A stretch of 64,000 nt of DNA, from NCBI GenBank assembly GCA_905221605.1, contig CAJNDS010001935.1, forward strand, positions 289,501-353,500. The letters are read 5' to 3'. Shown here in pieces: positions 30,459 through 41,961 of this stretch. Numbering within the stretch: position 1 is the first letter of the stretch; each line of letters opens with the position of its first letter. The notes below the pieces were generated by a model. The model did not search any database and had not been told where the DNA came from. It worked only from the letters and a program-made list of their open reading frames with translations. This DNA is from Symbiodinium natans (Eukaryota > Sar > Dinophyceae > Suessiales > Symbiodiniaceae). The position numbers were made by a program, and so were the translations under genes.

Positions 30459-30541
30459 TGCGTCTTCACTGTTAACCGAGCCTTGGCGGTGTTTCTGAGG
30501 CGCAGGGCGGCCCGCAGCGCAGGGCAGCAAGCCGAAAAGGC
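30448..30541 (-). CDS. Internal exon, unknown protein
   Basis: 94 nt after CGCCAG|G. Encodes LFGLLPCAAGRPAPQKHRQG, SVNSEDAGLV and ends GGTGGC|GTTTAGGG, a donor made by the telomere repeat. Family unknown. Confidence 0.5.
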
Positions 30542-30587
30542 CTGGCGGAGAAAGTGAGACTTCTTCAAAGTTTCCTAGTCTAACATA

Positions 30588-30690
30588 GGGGTCGGAAATA
30601 ATTAGTAATAGTATTCCCCTATAGGGGCCCCTTTATGATTATACTACAACAATAACCCCCAACACCCCATTCTCATTCTTCCCCCTATAT
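30588..30690. mobile_element. Possible diverged palindromic element
   Basis: Contains AGTATTCCCCTATAGGGGCCCC and ATGATTATACTAC, an inverted-repeat-like AT-rich core similar to family H. Ends not defined. Confidence 0.4.
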
Positions 30691-30768
30691 TAACCCGAGT
30701 CTGCCCGGCGCCTGCTGCCATGTTTGCGAGGGCCGACCCTCGGGACCGTTCGTGGACCTCTCGGGCAT

Positions 30769-30863
30769 CTTAGGGTTTAGGTTTAGGGTTTAGGGTTTAG
30801 GGTTTAGGGTTTGGGGTTTAGGGTTTAGGGTTTAGGGTTTAGGGTTTAGGGTTTAGGGTTCAG
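30769..30863. repeat. TTTAGGG array
   Basis: About 13 units, one TTTGGGG, one 6-bp unit. Confidence 0.96.
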
Positions 30864-31184
30864 GGGTACGAACTGAGCTCAGGGCTCAGGGGGGGGGGGG
30901 GCTTCACAGGGCTCGGAGGCACCCATCAACTGCGAAACTGCCGTGGAAATTCCACCTCAAAGGTCCAGTCGTGTGCAGTTGGGTGCATTTCCCAACATAG
31001 GGGGTACCCCTTTTCTACCCCAAACAGAACATAGAATCACCCTTTAAAGGGACCCCCCCTCCCAAAAAAAACATCCCTATTTTCGGAACCCCCCAGTTGA
31101 AGAAATTTCCGGCTAGCTGGTGCCAACCTCCGGGGGCCCATGGGCCAATCAGAGGGGGCTCTTCGGCCTCATGAGGGCCTCCTA

Positions 31185-31217
31185 GACCCTAAACCCTAAA
31201 CCCTAAACCCTAAACCC
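31185..31217. repeat. CCCTAAA array
   Basis: Four to five units. Confidence 0.92.
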
Positions 31218-31409
31218 GCCCACCACCCCTCTCACTCTAGAGGTGAGTGGGCGCCGTCGAGCGCTCAGCGAGACCACGCAGGCCCGATCTCGGCTGATCG
31301 GGCCTGCAGGCACAACCCTGAAGGGGTCGCCAAGCTTGGTCGCCAAGCATAGTCTCTAGTATATTACATTACCCTAAAACCGAGCCTTTGCTCTCGGAAG
31401 GTGTCGCCC

Positions 31410-31835
31410 TTTAAAACGGATACCCCCCCCCTATCCGAATTCGATTTCGGGGGGGCCTGGGCCTTTAAACCGGATACCCCCCCCCCCCTATCCGAAGTCA
31501 ATTTCGGGGCTGCTCGGGCCTTTCAACAGGATACCCCCCCCCTATCCGAATTCAATTTCGGGGGGGCCCGGGCCTTTAAAACGGATACCCCCCCCCCCAT
31601 CCGAAGTCAATTTCGGGCTGCCCGGGCTTTCAACAGGTACCCCCCCCCCCCTATCCGAATTCAATTCGGGGGGGCCGGGCCTTTAAAACGGATACCCCCC
31701 CCCCCCCTCCGAAGTCAATTTGGGGCTGCCCGCCCGGGCTTTCAACAGGATACCCCCCCCCCTTTCCGAATTCAATTTCGGGGGGCCCGGGCCTTTGAAA
31801 CGGACACCCCCCCCCCTATCCGAAGTCGGTCACGG
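31410..31835. repeat. Minisatellite, about 53-bp units
   Basis: Eight units alternating two types: GGATACCCCCCCC..TATCCGAATTCGATTTCGGGGGGG and ..CCGAAGTCAATTTCGGGGCTGC, so a higher-order period of about 105 bp. C-run lengths differ between units, shifting the frame. The 272-codon plus frame over it (31401-32219) is therefore judged a repeat artefact. Confidence 0.9.
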
Positions 31836-32096
31836 GGGGGGTCGCATTTTTCCATTTTCAAAGCAAAACAGTATTGGAGACCCCCCCTTGGTCAAAACTC
31901 TGACCCCCCCTTGAAGGGGGAAGTTTGCCTTCACAATGGAGCTTTTTTGTGCCAAGCCGAGCCTCTGTTGGGCTCCGGACCATTTCTTTGCCTTGGCCTT
32001 CTAACGGACCATTTTGCGGGTTGTCCGGGGCCCCCGGGACAGGTTGTCCCGGGGCCGCCAAAAAGGTTGTCCTGGAGCATCCCGGGCCGTCCAGAA

Positions 32097-32745
32097 GAGA
32101 AGGCCCTCCGGCCGAAGACGTCCCCCAGCGCAAAACCTGAATTTTCTCCTGCAAGCTTCTATGAAGGCACCTTTCTAGCAACAGGTCTTTCGCCATGCAG
32201 CCTTGACATTCCGGCCTAGAGAATACAAACAATGAGAAGGCCCTCCGGCCGAAGACGTCCCCCAACGCAAAACTTGAATTTTCTCTCGCAAGCTTCTAGA
32301 CACACACACCGGCATAGAGAATAGAAACAATGAGAAGGCCCTCCGGTCGAAGACGTCCCCCAGCGCAAGACCTGGATTTTCTCCTGCAAGTTTCTAGACA
32401 CGACTTCCACAAGGCGCCCTTCCAGCAACAGGTCTTTCGCCATGCAGCCTTGACACTCCGGTCAGAGAACAGAAACAATGAGAAGGCCCTCCGGCCGAAG
32501 ACGTCCCCCAGCGCAAAACCTGAATTTTCTCCTGTAAGCTTCTAGCCATGACTTTCACAAGGCACCTTTCTAGCAACAGGTCTTTCACCATGCGCTCACC
32601 ATGCGCCCCCAGCGCAAAACCTGACTTTTCTGCCGGGTCTATTTCCACTATCTTTTTCAAGGCATCTTCTTCGATATTACCACCCCGGCATGGAGAATAG
32701 AAGCAATGAGAAGGCCACCCGGCCGAAGACGTCCCCCAACGCAAC
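32097..32745. repeat. Tandem repeat, 95-230 bp spaced copies
   Basis: Five copies of a block starting GAGAAGGCCCTCCGGCCGAA (about 32097, 32234, 32333, 32480, 32708) followed by GACGTCCCCCAGCGCAAAAC and TTTTCTCCTGCAAGCTTCTA. Some copies carry CTTTCTAGCAACAGGTCTTT. Copies are partly truncated. No coding function assigned. Confidence 0.88.
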
Positions 32746-33005
32746 ATCTGAATTTTATCTCCGGAGGTTCTGTTTCTAGGGCAGCTTCTTAAATGTTACC
32801 ATACAGCAAGGCATCTTCATAGCAAATTTCGTAACATCAAGAAACATATTGGATACCAGTCCGAAGTACAGCATTGAGTGCAGGAGTGTTTGAATGTGGG
32901 CTGGCTTTGGTTCGGCTGGCTCTGGTTTGTTTCGCTGCAAGTAGTGTTTGGGTGGCCTTGGGGTGGGCATTTCTGCACACAACTGCGTACAGCTGACCCG
33001 TGCTA

Positions 33006-33053
33006 CACCCTAAACCCTAAACCCTAAACCCTAAACCCTAAACCCTAAACCCG
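33006..33053. repeat. CCCTAAA array
   Basis: Seven units ending CCCGAAA. Confidence 0.95.
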
Positions 33054-33055
33054 AA

Positions 33056-33175
33056 AGGCACTGGGATATGCCCAGCGGCACAGGAACGCTGGGCCCTCCA
33101 GGAGCCAATGGCACCAGGATTCGGTCGCCCAAGGCCTGCCAAAGGCCATCATTTTTTGTGCCCAACATGGCCATT
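33056..33175 (-). CDS. Probable exon, unknown protein
   Basis: Minus frame MLGTKNDGLWQALGDRILVP, LAPGGPSVPVPLGISQC, bounded by a CCCTAAA array below and a TTTAGGG array above. No AG acceptor lies close upstream, so the ATG could be a start. Family unknown. Confidence 0.5.
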
Positions 33176-33209
33176 TAGGGTTTAGGGTTTAGAGTTTAGG
33201 GTTTAGGGT
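33176..33209. repeat. TTTAGGG array
   Basis: Four to five units, one TTTAGAG. Confidence 0.9.
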
Positions 33210-33794
33210 TATTTGGGTGGTTGCCAAAATGATAATCCCTTTTTGGGGTACCCAAAATACTAGGTATTGTCTGCAAAACACACAAAGGCTACCTTTTCCT
33301 CATTATCAGGCGGCCATAATTCAGAGAACTGACCACATGGTCTTCCACGAATCTTTCAAGGATTGGGCGGGCTTAGCAGAGGTGGTACTGACCTTTGGGG
33401 CTGCAGCCGCACACGGGCCAAGGCTATATCCCATGAGCCCCTGGCAAGCTCCAGAAGCATGGAGCTGATGTGCTTCGCACATCGGCCGCACGCGCCTGCG
33501 CGGAGCTTTCGCCAACACTTGGGCCCCCCAGGTTGCAGAAGTGCAGGGGCGGGCAAGCGGACAAACGTGCTCAACCCAACATCGCCCGCACCCCCCCCCC
33601 CCCCAACCCTCACAGCTTCGCAAGACAAGCGCCGTGTAAACTCGACTCAACCCTAAACCCTATCTTGAAAGCCTATACACCCTATACACCCTATAAACCC
33701 TAGACAACCTATATAAACCCCACATAAACCCTATAAACTTACCCTAAACCCTAGAAGCCTATAAACCCTAACCCCCCCCCCCCCCCCCCCAAAA

Positions 33795-33888
33795 AAAAGA
33801 AAAAAAAGTCCAGCTCAGGACAAGACTGAGGTCGCCCTCCCAGTCGGCGGCCAGCCCTGGATTCCTTGGGGGCATCTGGTCACTTCTG
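33795..33888 (-). CDS. Possible exon, unknown protein
   Basis: Minus frame QMPPRNPGLAADWEGDLSLV, LSW, between a poly-C/poly-A run and a TTTAGGG remnant. Low support. Confidence 0.3.
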
Positions 33889-33907
33889 GTTTAGGGTTTA
33901 GGGAGTG

Positions 33908-33998
33908 TACTTGGAGGTCCATGGGCAGTTATATGTCGGGTTATAAGTATGGTAGCTGTACTTATAACCCTATTTAGGGTACTTATAACCCTCAACCC
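33908..33998. mobile_element. MITE family C, truncated copy 4
   Basis: Left end TACTTGGAGGTCCATGGGCA and the middle TTATAACCCTATTTAGGGTAC are present; the right terminal repeat is missing. Confidence 0.75.
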
Positions 33999-34502
33999 TA
34001 CCTTAAGAACCCAAAACCTACCCTTTTTGTAGCGTTCCCCAACACAGCTATATACATACAGGGGACTACCCAAAAATGGGTTTTTGCGTTCTTAGGACAA
34101 CCAAAGAAACAATCCGAAAATGCGCCCAGGAGCTGCATCTCGAAGTCTCGGATCAGGATGCTCAAAGTGGGGTTCTTCAGCGGCGGGGGCGGCACACCCG
34201 CCTGGTCTCGAGTTTGTGCTTCAAGAAAATGGTTGGGACTTCGGTTGAGGGTTCGGGGATTGGGGTTCTGCAGAGTTCTTCGTTTTGGGGTTTAGATTGC
34301 GGGTTCGGGTTTAGGGTTCTGTAGGGTTTTGGCTTTGGGGCTTAGGTTGAAGGTTTGGGCTTAGGGTTCTCCAGAAATCTACGGTTCTTTTGCTGATATA
34401 AGAGGGTCTGGGATCTTGTTCCTTCTGACCCACTCATCACCCATCCACGGCAGGATCCTCTGCCTGCTGACGCCACGTCAACTCGCGGCTGGCTATAGGA
34501 AG

Positions 34503-34568
34503 GGTTTAGGGTTTAGGGTTTAGGGTTTAGTGTTTAGGGTGTAGGGTGTAGGGTTTAGGGTTTAGGGT
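34503..34568. repeat. TTTAGGG array
   Basis: About nine units with TGTAGGG variants. Degenerate units also at 34240-34375. Confidence 0.93.
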
Positions 34569-35237
34569 CTGCAAATGATGTTGTTACGAACACCCTTTCT
34601 TGGGGCACAGGAGAGTCCATGCCAGCCCAGGGGCGTCGCCAAAGATGCAGTGGATGCCCTGGACGACGTTCGGCCAAACCTCCCGACAAGGAGCTTCGTC
34701 ACCGAATGCTGCGCTCCCACGCGCTGCGTAGGAGAATCTCTACAGGGGTCCATCAGGGCGACCCTGGATTCACCACGGCTTTACTTTTCTGCGAACTTGA
34801 GGGCTTCAGACCGGACTTGTCTTCTGTTTCTGCTGTGCTTGAGGACAGGGGGGGGGGGGGGCCTTGTCTTGTCTTTGTATCTTTCTGCGCGCTTGACCCC
34901 TCCCCATCGGGAGAGGGGCCGCCCGTAGGCATGCTTTCACCGAGTCAGTTTGGGAAGCAGCGGGAGTGTGCGTCTCTCTCTCTCTCTCTCTGTGTCCCTC
35001 TCTCCCTCGCCCTTTCCCTTTTCCCTTTCCCTCTCTGTGCCCCTCCCTCTCTCTGGCGACACACCGCAAGTTATCTTGTTTAAGTATTTCGTTTATTGGG
35101 GGTGGTGGCGGGACATTTCATTGGATGAGAGGAGGTTCGGGGACCATGCAGCATGACGAAGACTTGTTGACCCATAAGGCTTATAGAACTTCTCTCGTCT
35201 GCGGACTGCGAGCTCCTGCCCTTTCACTCGCAACACG
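34569..35237. other. Uncertain coding frames and CT-rich tracts
   Basis: A plus frame at 34619-35083 starts plausibly, but its second half crosses poly-G (34849-34861) and CT-rich microsatellite (34974-35060), so no gene is called. Confidence 0.4.
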
Positions 35238-35346
35238 AATCCCTCTCCCTAATATTAAACGCCCCCCCCCCCCCCCAATAGAAACTCGAAATGTGTTTTT
35301 AATATTGGGGGTACGAGTACGTTTAATAAAAGGGAGAAGGGATTAA
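35238..35346. mobile_element. MITE family I
   Basis: AATCCCTCTCCCTAATATTAAACG at the left and CGTTTAATAAAAGGGAGAAGGGATT at the right (in outline): a terminal inverted repeat of about 24 bp around a poly-C run and AATATTGGGGG. Single copy seen. Confidence 0.8.
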
Positions 35347-35860
35347 GATGTCCTTCAGATGCGCGACTCTGTTACTCAAGCACATCAGGTTGAGACAGGC
35401 ATCGGCAGAGCTTGCGCAAACGAGATCAAGTCCCTCACAACAGAAAAAACCCACGGGTAGATCCAAAATTCACTTCGCACCTCCGGGTTTTGTTAGACAC
35501 GACTATGGGAACCTTGTAGGCAAAACTGCTTGAAGATAATCAACGGCGATGGTCAATGAGAGAACCGAATTCAGATTATGAAATTATGGAATGGCCGTTC
35601 ATACGCATAGTCGTGGAGTCTGAATACACGGTGGCATGTCATGCAAACAGTCTTGTTGCAAAAGGGCCTGTTGCAAGCACCTTGGTTTTGACATGCTTGA
35701 GATTCTCAGAATTACTACAAGCACACAGGGATTGACACATCTTAGCAGGGCCTGGGTTCGCGTGGCCGCTGGATCTATTTGGGTCTGCCTGAGCTGCACG
35801 GGCTTGCCGGGGTATCAGTGACATGCCGGGACCTATTCTGCAACCAGGATGTGAGCAATC

Positions 35861-36210
35861 ATGAAGGTTGTTGAACAGCTTGCATTCTACCAGCAACCCG
35901 ATGATTCGGTGGTCTGCTCCCTGACACGTGCCAAGGGCTGGGCGGACGTGGCACTGCTGGGCGGAACTGGTATGTCCGCACAACCTGCGGCAAGCACGCA
36001 GGGCTACTGCAGTGGAAACTTCCAAAGCAACCCTAAACCCTAAACCCTAAACCCGAAACCCCAAACCCAAAGGACTGGCTAAAACTGGCTGGGTCCCTTG
36101 ACATCAATCGAATCGCCGAGTGTGAGATCTGGGAAGAAGTCAACCAAAGAACGAGCATCCCCAAGACAGACATGTTCCTTGGGGACCGATTGGGGTTAAA
36201 GCTTTGGGTT
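35861..36210 (+). CDS. Two plus-strand exons, unknown protein
   Basis: Exon 35861 to about 35968 reads MKVVEQLAFYQQPDDSVVCS, LTRAKGWADVALLGGT and meets a GTATGT donor. After a CCCTAAA array a second exon (about 36070-36201) reads DWLKLAGSLDINRIAECEIW, EEVNQRTSIPKTDMFLGDRL. Both are convincing, but their phases do not join with the GTATGT donor, so another donor or exon is involved. Family not recognised. Confidence 0.55.
36030..36068. repeat. CCCTAAA array in an intron
   Basis: Five units, last ones CCCGAAA and CCCCAAA, immediately upstream of the exon at 36070. Confidence 0.9.
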
Positions 36211-37197
36211 TAGCGTTCATCATGAACCCGCCTATACTACTATAACCCCAAATAGGGTATATGAACCCTAAACCCTTTCAGGATAATGTGGTCCCCAGAC
36301 CTGCCAAAAAGTCAACTCTACGAGTACGCGCAATGTGGCAGAGACTTACTGGAGGGTCTCAGACCCCATTTCCATCCGGCAGCGCCTGCGGGCTGTAGCA
36401 TCTTCGCTCGCCGGGCGCCTCGAGCTTCAGGGCTTCGAGGGGTTCAGAGGCTGCAAGGGCTTATGGTTTTGGGGCTTAGGGCTTTAGGGGCTTGGGACCC
36501 TGGAGAGATTTCAAGGGGGCATGTTCGCCCTGCCCCTGCGGCTGCACACCAGGTGGAAAATGCTAGGCAGCAACGTCTTGGGAGCCAGAAGCCTCCCCCT
36601 CGTTGATGCTGCGTATTTTATCTGGTCTTAACCTGCAGCCAGGACGCGATCGTGTATCTGCAAGGGCTCGAGTTGCCTGCGACCACATGCCTGACCTGGA
36701 CAAATGCTCGTGTCGTCTGGGTGCTTGCTGGGCGCGTTGCAAGTAAAGGGATGGGCTGGTGTACAGCAGGCAGGGTTTAGGGCGCAGCAAGCACAGCAGA
36801 TAACTATGCAAAAAGCAAGGATAAGGGAAGCACCAGGTCTAGCTACTCTGCAGGACTCACACACATCTGCGTAGCACAGTCTTCATCAAGCACTGCTCCC
36901 AACTCATCTTAGTTGTCAGACCCAGATCTTTGACGTATAGGCCAGCAAACCACATGTCGGCCTTGTATCCTCTACGCAGGCACTACAACCCAAGAATCCG
37001 AAACTGTGAGGCCATCCAAACCCATTCACCCAAGTCTAAGGGAGTCATACGCAGACCCCGAAGGATGTACACCTAACTAAGAGGTTTCCCTGAATATGCT
37101 TCTACTATTAGGCTCTTCTATTCGCGTAGTGGATCTTTAAACAGGGTCCCCAAACCCAAGTCTACAACCTTAAAGCATTAAGGTAGAATCCCATGAC
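36211..37197. other. Region without a supported gene
   Basis: A 106-codon plus frame at 36286-36606 and smaller minus frames; none has splice or domain support. Confidence 0.35.
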
Positions 37198-37326
37198 CGA
37201 AACCCTAAACCCTAAACTTGCCCTAAACCCTAAACCCTAAACCCTAAACCCTAAACCCTAAACCCTAAACCCTAAACCCTAAACCCTAAACCCTAAACCC
37301 TAAACCCTAAACCCTAAACCCTAAAC
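37198..37326. repeat. Long CCCTAAA array
   Basis: About 18 units, the last 16 perfect and contiguous. Confidence 0.98.
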
Positions 37327-37356
37327 CGCAGCTGAGGTGCCGTAGGTTGCACATAC

Positions 37357-37433
37357 CGGTGGCACGGGGACGCCCACTTGGTCTGCATGGGCACATTGCT
37401 GCAGGGGTCTGGGGTTTCAGGGATCTTGGAGGC
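37357..37433 (-). CDS. Internal exon, unknown protein
   Basis: 77 nt between GGCAG|G and CG|GTATGT. Encodes ASKIPETPDPCSNVPMQTKW, ASPCH. Good splice sites on both sides. Family unknown. Confidence 0.6.
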
Positions 37434-37457
37434 CTGCCAGTTCAGAGCATTTGTTTC

Positions 37458-37572
37458 CTAAACCCTAACCATCCCGACACCCTAACCATCCCGAAACCCT
37501 AACCATCCCGAAACCCTAACCAACCCGAAACCCTAAACCAGAAACCCTAAACCCGAAACCCTAAGCCCTGAG
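37458..37572. repeat. CCCTAACCATCCCGAAA-type variant array
   Basis: A 17-bp compound unit (CCCTAACCATCCCGAAA) repeated three to four times, merging into CCCTAAA/CCCGAAA units. Confidence 0.87.
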
Positions 37573-37675
37573 TCCCAACCTCCACAGTTGTGGCCACCGC
37601 CGGCGTTGGCGCAGGGCTGCGGGCCGGTGAGGAGGAAGCCACGGAGGTCGCCAGGCCTCGAAAAACGGGGCAGGG
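37573..37675 (-). CDS. Probable exon, low-complexity
   Basis: Open in two minus frames. The more protein-like is GLATSVASSSPARSPAPTPA, VATTVEVGTQG. It may be a linker exon of the same gene as 37357-37433. Confidence 0.4.
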
Positions 37676-37764
37676 TTTAGGGTTTAGGGTTTTGGGATCA
37701 GGGTTCAGGGTTAGGGTTCAGGGTTCAGGGTTCAGGGTTCAGGGTTCAGGGTTTAGGGTTTAGG
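37675..37764. repeat. TTTAGGG/TTCAGGG array
   Basis: About 12 units; the central six are TTCAGGG. Confidence 0.95.
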
Positions 37765-37765
37765 C

Positions 37766-37969
37766 GCTTCGAAGGAGCTCGACTGTGGCGCTTTTTCCAA
37801 GAGATGCTGGCGCATATTGCGGCCAACTCTTGGCTACTTCAGACTGCCATCTTCGTTTGTGGCATCATAGCCCGATGGATCTGCCAGCAGGCAGATGCGC
37901 AGCAGGATCCGACCCGTCCCTCCGAAAGCCCAATGCTCATCTCGGGCACACCACACACCACACGCTCAG
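37766..37969 (+). CDS. Plus-strand exon with hydrophobic segment
   Basis: Reads RFEGARLWRFFQEMLAHIAA, NSWLLQTAIFVCGIIARWIC, QQADAQQDPTRPSESPML and ends at TCAG|GTAAGC. The central stretch (WLLQTAIFVCGIIARW) could span a membrane. An exon about 38420-38603 (ILRLMCSWRSRCAAIRIDLA, HALLLRWPRQEMLPHMLDES) ending ACAG|GTTAGG may belong to the same gene. Function unknown. Confidence 0.55.
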
Positions 37970-38603
37970 GTAAGCTCAGAGATTTGCCCGTGCCTGTGGG
38001 CTTGAAACATCCCCAAGATCGTTTGGACTGCGCAGGCGCGTACTTTCCAGGCTTCGTTCATAGCATGCTGGGGCAAGTTGCCCCGCAAACTTTGCATTTT
38101 TCGGTGAACTGTCCATACGTATGGTTCTTGTGCGACACAAAATATGCCGAGAGTTGAGCCTAACCAGGCTTGGGCCATCGTTGTTATGCTAATGCTGGCT
38201 CGCAGATCTCTTTTTCCTTCTTTGCCTCCACGCTCAGCTTCGTTGACTCACTGACTCTCTCTCTCTCTCTCTCCCCCTCGCCCCTCTCACAATCAATTCT
38301 CTCACAATGTAATTCTGGAGGATTTTTGGAGGCTCTACAAGTACATGAAGAACTAGCCTGTACTGTTTTTCTGCGTCCGAATACGTCTTTCAGCCGTCAT
38401 GCTCGTGAGCAGCTTACCACCGTCATCTGGCCCTCAAACCACGATCCTGCGGCTGATGTGCAGCTGGCGATCACGCTGCGCGGCGATAAGGATCGACCTC
38501 GCTCACGCACTACTGCTTCGGTGGCCCCGACAGGAGATGCTTCCACATATGCTAGATGAATCGCTGTGCTTGCCAATGCTGTCGGGTCATGCCAAGCCGA
38601 CAG

Positions 38604-39742
38604 GTTAGGGTTTGGGGTTTAGGGTTTTGGGAGTCTGCTGAAGACCAAAACTATCTCCACCGCTGAGGCCACGAGCTTCTTTGCGCGCTTGGCGTGCAGA
38701 TCGCCACTCTCTCGGGCAGGAAGCCGGCATGGCAGGGCGAAGCCTTGTCAAGGCACCATAATCCCGATTGGGCTTTTAAGTTTAAACCCAGACAACAGAC
38801 AACAGACCCTAAACCCTGCCTGCGTCCCAATCGCCTACTTTCCGCCCTTGCAACGAGACTCTCTTGAGTCAGGGCATGAACCTATGCAGCGCGCGGCGCT
38901 GGGGCTAGCGCCCTTCCCAGCTCTCTATGTTTTGAGTGCACTAGATATGCATCTAAACCCTAAAACCCCAAACCCTCAACCCTAAACCCTAAACTTTAAA
39001 CCCTAAACCCTTTTGACTCCGCGAGCTCTAAACCCTCTCTCTCACAAACCCTAAACCCTAAATCCCTAAACTTAAGCTTACGACTAGGAGCTCTGCTAGA
39101 CCCTCGTGCACTCCAAAGGCAAACCAAGAGCAAACTGCGTGTCTCTAAAAACCCTAAACCCTAAACCCTAAACCCCCCCCCCCTTTCTTTAAATCCAAGC
39201 CCAGGCCAAGGACCGGCCCGACGCGAAGACGGACGTCGGCAGCCCAACCCGGCGATCTCATGGCAGGCTTCGGGCCCTGAGGGGGCCGGGGGGGGGGGGG
39301 GGGGGGGGGGGGGGGTGGGGAGGAGTTTGGGGGGGTTGGGCAGGGGGGTTCGGCGAGATTTTCAAGCCCAGGGCTAAGCGTAGTTTCAAGGCTGGTAGGA
39401 GGCAGCGGCTGACAAGACGTTGCAGGCGTGTGCACAGCGGAGTTTGGATAGGGCTTGGAGCGGCTCGAACTAACTTAGCTCGGGGGCCGAATGGGGCGTC
39501 TCAATCAGCAAGAATTCATCAGTAAAGGGTGTTGAGCTTACTTTGACACCTGAATTTGCCTTGAGCCAAGGGCCTTTGCCACGAAGAGCTGACACGAGCT
39601 GACAGAAGGGATCATTACGTGGACCTTCACCAAAGCACATGCTTGCCTTCAATTTGAAAGGAGGGCTGTGGATTATGAGCCCATCGCAGCTTTAAATGCA
39701 ACAGGCCAAGCACCGCGGGCCATCATCAATGCGCATCAAGGC
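38604..39742. other. Repeats and unsupported frames
   Basis: Several short telomere-like arrays (38607, 38955-39060, 39151-39175) and a poly-G run of over 25 bases (about 39289-39315). The proline-rich minus frame 39154-39435 is the translation of that run. A possible minus exon lies at 39180-39260 (MRSPGWAADVRLRVGPVLGL). Confidence 0.4.
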
Positions 39743-39748
39743 ACAGTT

Positions 39749-39857
39749 CCCAAAGAGCCCAATATTGCTTAACTAAGGAATATACCTTAAACCATATAGG
39801 GATCCTTAATATGATTTAAGGTATATTCCTTAATTAGGCAATATTGGGCTCTTTGGG
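39749..39857. mobile_element. MITE family A, copy 7
   Basis: 109 bp, near-perfect palindrome, flanked by TT on both sides. Confidence 0.94.
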
Positions 39858-39939
39858 TTCAGATGAGACTTGTGGAGAACACTGAAGAGTCTCAATGCCG
39901 AAGGGCTTTCTCTTGCGCGGTCTTTGGAACATGTCAACC

Positions 39940-40060
39940 AGGATCTTCCCAAACCCCTTAATTAAGGAAATATACCCCAATTTCATAATTATGATCCTTA
40001 GAAAAAGTATTATAAGTTAGTGTAACTGTATATTCCTTAATTAAGGGGTTTTGGAAGATC
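39940..40060. mobile_element. MITE family B with 8-bp duplication
   Basis: AGGATCTTCCCAAACCCCTT to AAGGGGTTTTGGAAGATC, flanked by TGTCAACC at 39932-39939 and 40061-40068. Confidence 0.9.
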
Positions 40061-41936
40061 TGTCAACCTGACAGGGCTTGAAGCATACGGTGAGTGAGAT
40101 GAGTATGTGGTGAGAATGCGGCGAAACTTTGTGGACCACATGAACCCTAACAAGGTTTATGGTTCATATACCCTCATTGTTGTAGTCGTACAGGGGTCGA
40201 TGACCCCAATTTTAGGGTTCGTGTGGTCCCCAAGACAGCCAAGGAAGAGATGGAACACGCCACTGCGCCCTGAGAGACCATGGTGCGCCCATGCTGACCC
40301 TGAGCATTGAAACGTGCCCGCAGCCCTCAGGCGGGTGGCGTGCCTGGCGAGGATGAAGTCTGGTCGCACACCACGCGGGAATGTGTTGCAACTTGAGGGT
40401 TTCGGCTTTCACACGGGCACGGGGCTTTCCCTTACCGATGCACTTCAGTGTGTCGAAACCCCGCCAAAAAAACGAGGGGGGGGGGGGGGCCAAATGCTCA
40501 ACAACCCTCCAAGTTTCGGACCTTAGCTTCGGAGCTCTTGGGCTGTAGCGGCACAGTCAAAGGTGGGTTATTCTGAATCAGAGTACTAAACTTGGGTCCC
40601 TTTTAGGTGTCCTCTGACAAGCACCACAAGGATAACTTGGGATGTTCCCCCATTTTTCTAAAGGTTCTTAAAAGAGACTAACACATGGAGCACTATCATC
40701 CCTTTTAAAACTGCTAGTCTAAGGGATTAGCGGGCCGCAATGGTAAACAAACCCCTTCCTGTGCAACGGTATTGGACGCTGTGCAAGCAAGTTGCTTTCA
40801 TTGGGCTGGTGGCTCGACTTCGGGGGTCTCTGATGTAAGGCTGAATGAATGCGAGGTCAGGTCCGAGGTAATGAGAACACGACCTTAACCAAACAAAACC
40901 CTAGCCCAGCTGCACGCGCAAGTGGGCTCAGGTCGTCAACCCGGCAGCTTGACCAATCTTAGAGTAGGCTTCAGGGCTCCTGGGTAAAGTCTCACAAATT
41001 ACACCACACCTAATTACAGATCTAACCCATGAGACTCGTGGCTTCTTTTGACACGGGCCTGTGCGATTCAGCGACATTCAGTGTGTGGTTGTAGACACTC
41101 GCCCCAGGCGACGTCGCCGATTGGTAGGCACCAATCATCCCAGACCCTACTAGCATTGACATCAATCCATGTCGCTTTGTCGAGAAGCAGTGTTGCTTGC
41201 AACCACCACTCGTCCATTACCTACGGTTACAGCTAGCCGGCCACTGCTGCTAGCAGCTCTCACTCGGGAGTTTTGAATTTTACAATCAATGGCACGGTGA
41301 CAGGAAAGCTCTGTGGGGTGTTTCTTCCTTCTGAAGGAGGCGTTGAAAGTGCGCAGGGACGCGCGCTGGGACCTGTCACCGTGCGCGGTTCGGCTTGCTG
41401 TTCGCATTCCCGGCACGGCCCTCTGGATCAGATTCCCGCCGAGTTCGGCAAAGACTTGAGGCCCTGTCGACTACTGACTGTGGGGGAAGGACTGAATTTA
41501 CAACCATATCGAACTTAGCATGGGATCTGAAGGGCCCGTGCTGGACCAGAATGTCTTGGGAAGACTCAGCGCACCCGCCTGGAGGTATGGCTTCGGTATG
41601 TTTCAGCACGTGCCAGCACAAGATTTCAAGATTAAATTTGGGCATCGAGACCCACACCTCTTCTTGGTGCCCCCTTGTGGGGCCCGTACTCCCAGAGTGG
41701 TGGCATGGGAGGGGGGGTGGGGGGGCTCCCAAAATGATGGCGGCCACCTACCCTGGATCTGGGACCATTAGCTTCCTCAATCGATTGCAACTAGGAGAGG
41801 GTATCAAGCTTCGAGTTCGGGCCAAACACATACAAATTCAGGGGATCCTGACCCCCTAAACCCTGAGGGTTCAGCTATCAGGGACCGGGAAGGCTTCGGG
41901 ATTCGAGCCTCGCGGGTGGGTCAGGGTGCGGCAAAT
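40061..41936. other. Region with unresolved open frames
   Basis: Plus frames 41273-41518 and 41520-41771 (with YGFGMFQHVPAQDFKIKFGH) and a minus frame 41376-41747 all look partly protein-like and overlap. I could not choose between them. A possible family H relic lies at 40633-40735 (GGGATGTTCCCCC). Confidence 0.4.
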
Positions 41937-41961
41937 TCAGGGTTCAGGGTTTAGGGTTTAT

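Noticed and set aside
31401-32219. 272-codon plus-strand frame as a Pro-rich repeat protein
   Set aside because: It is a read-through of the 53-bp minisatellite; varying C-run lengths shift the frame between units and the second half overlaps another tandem repeat.
39154-39435. Proline-rich minus-strand frame as a gene
   Set aside because: The proline run is a translation of a poly-G tract; only the last part (39180-39260) is even possibly an exon.
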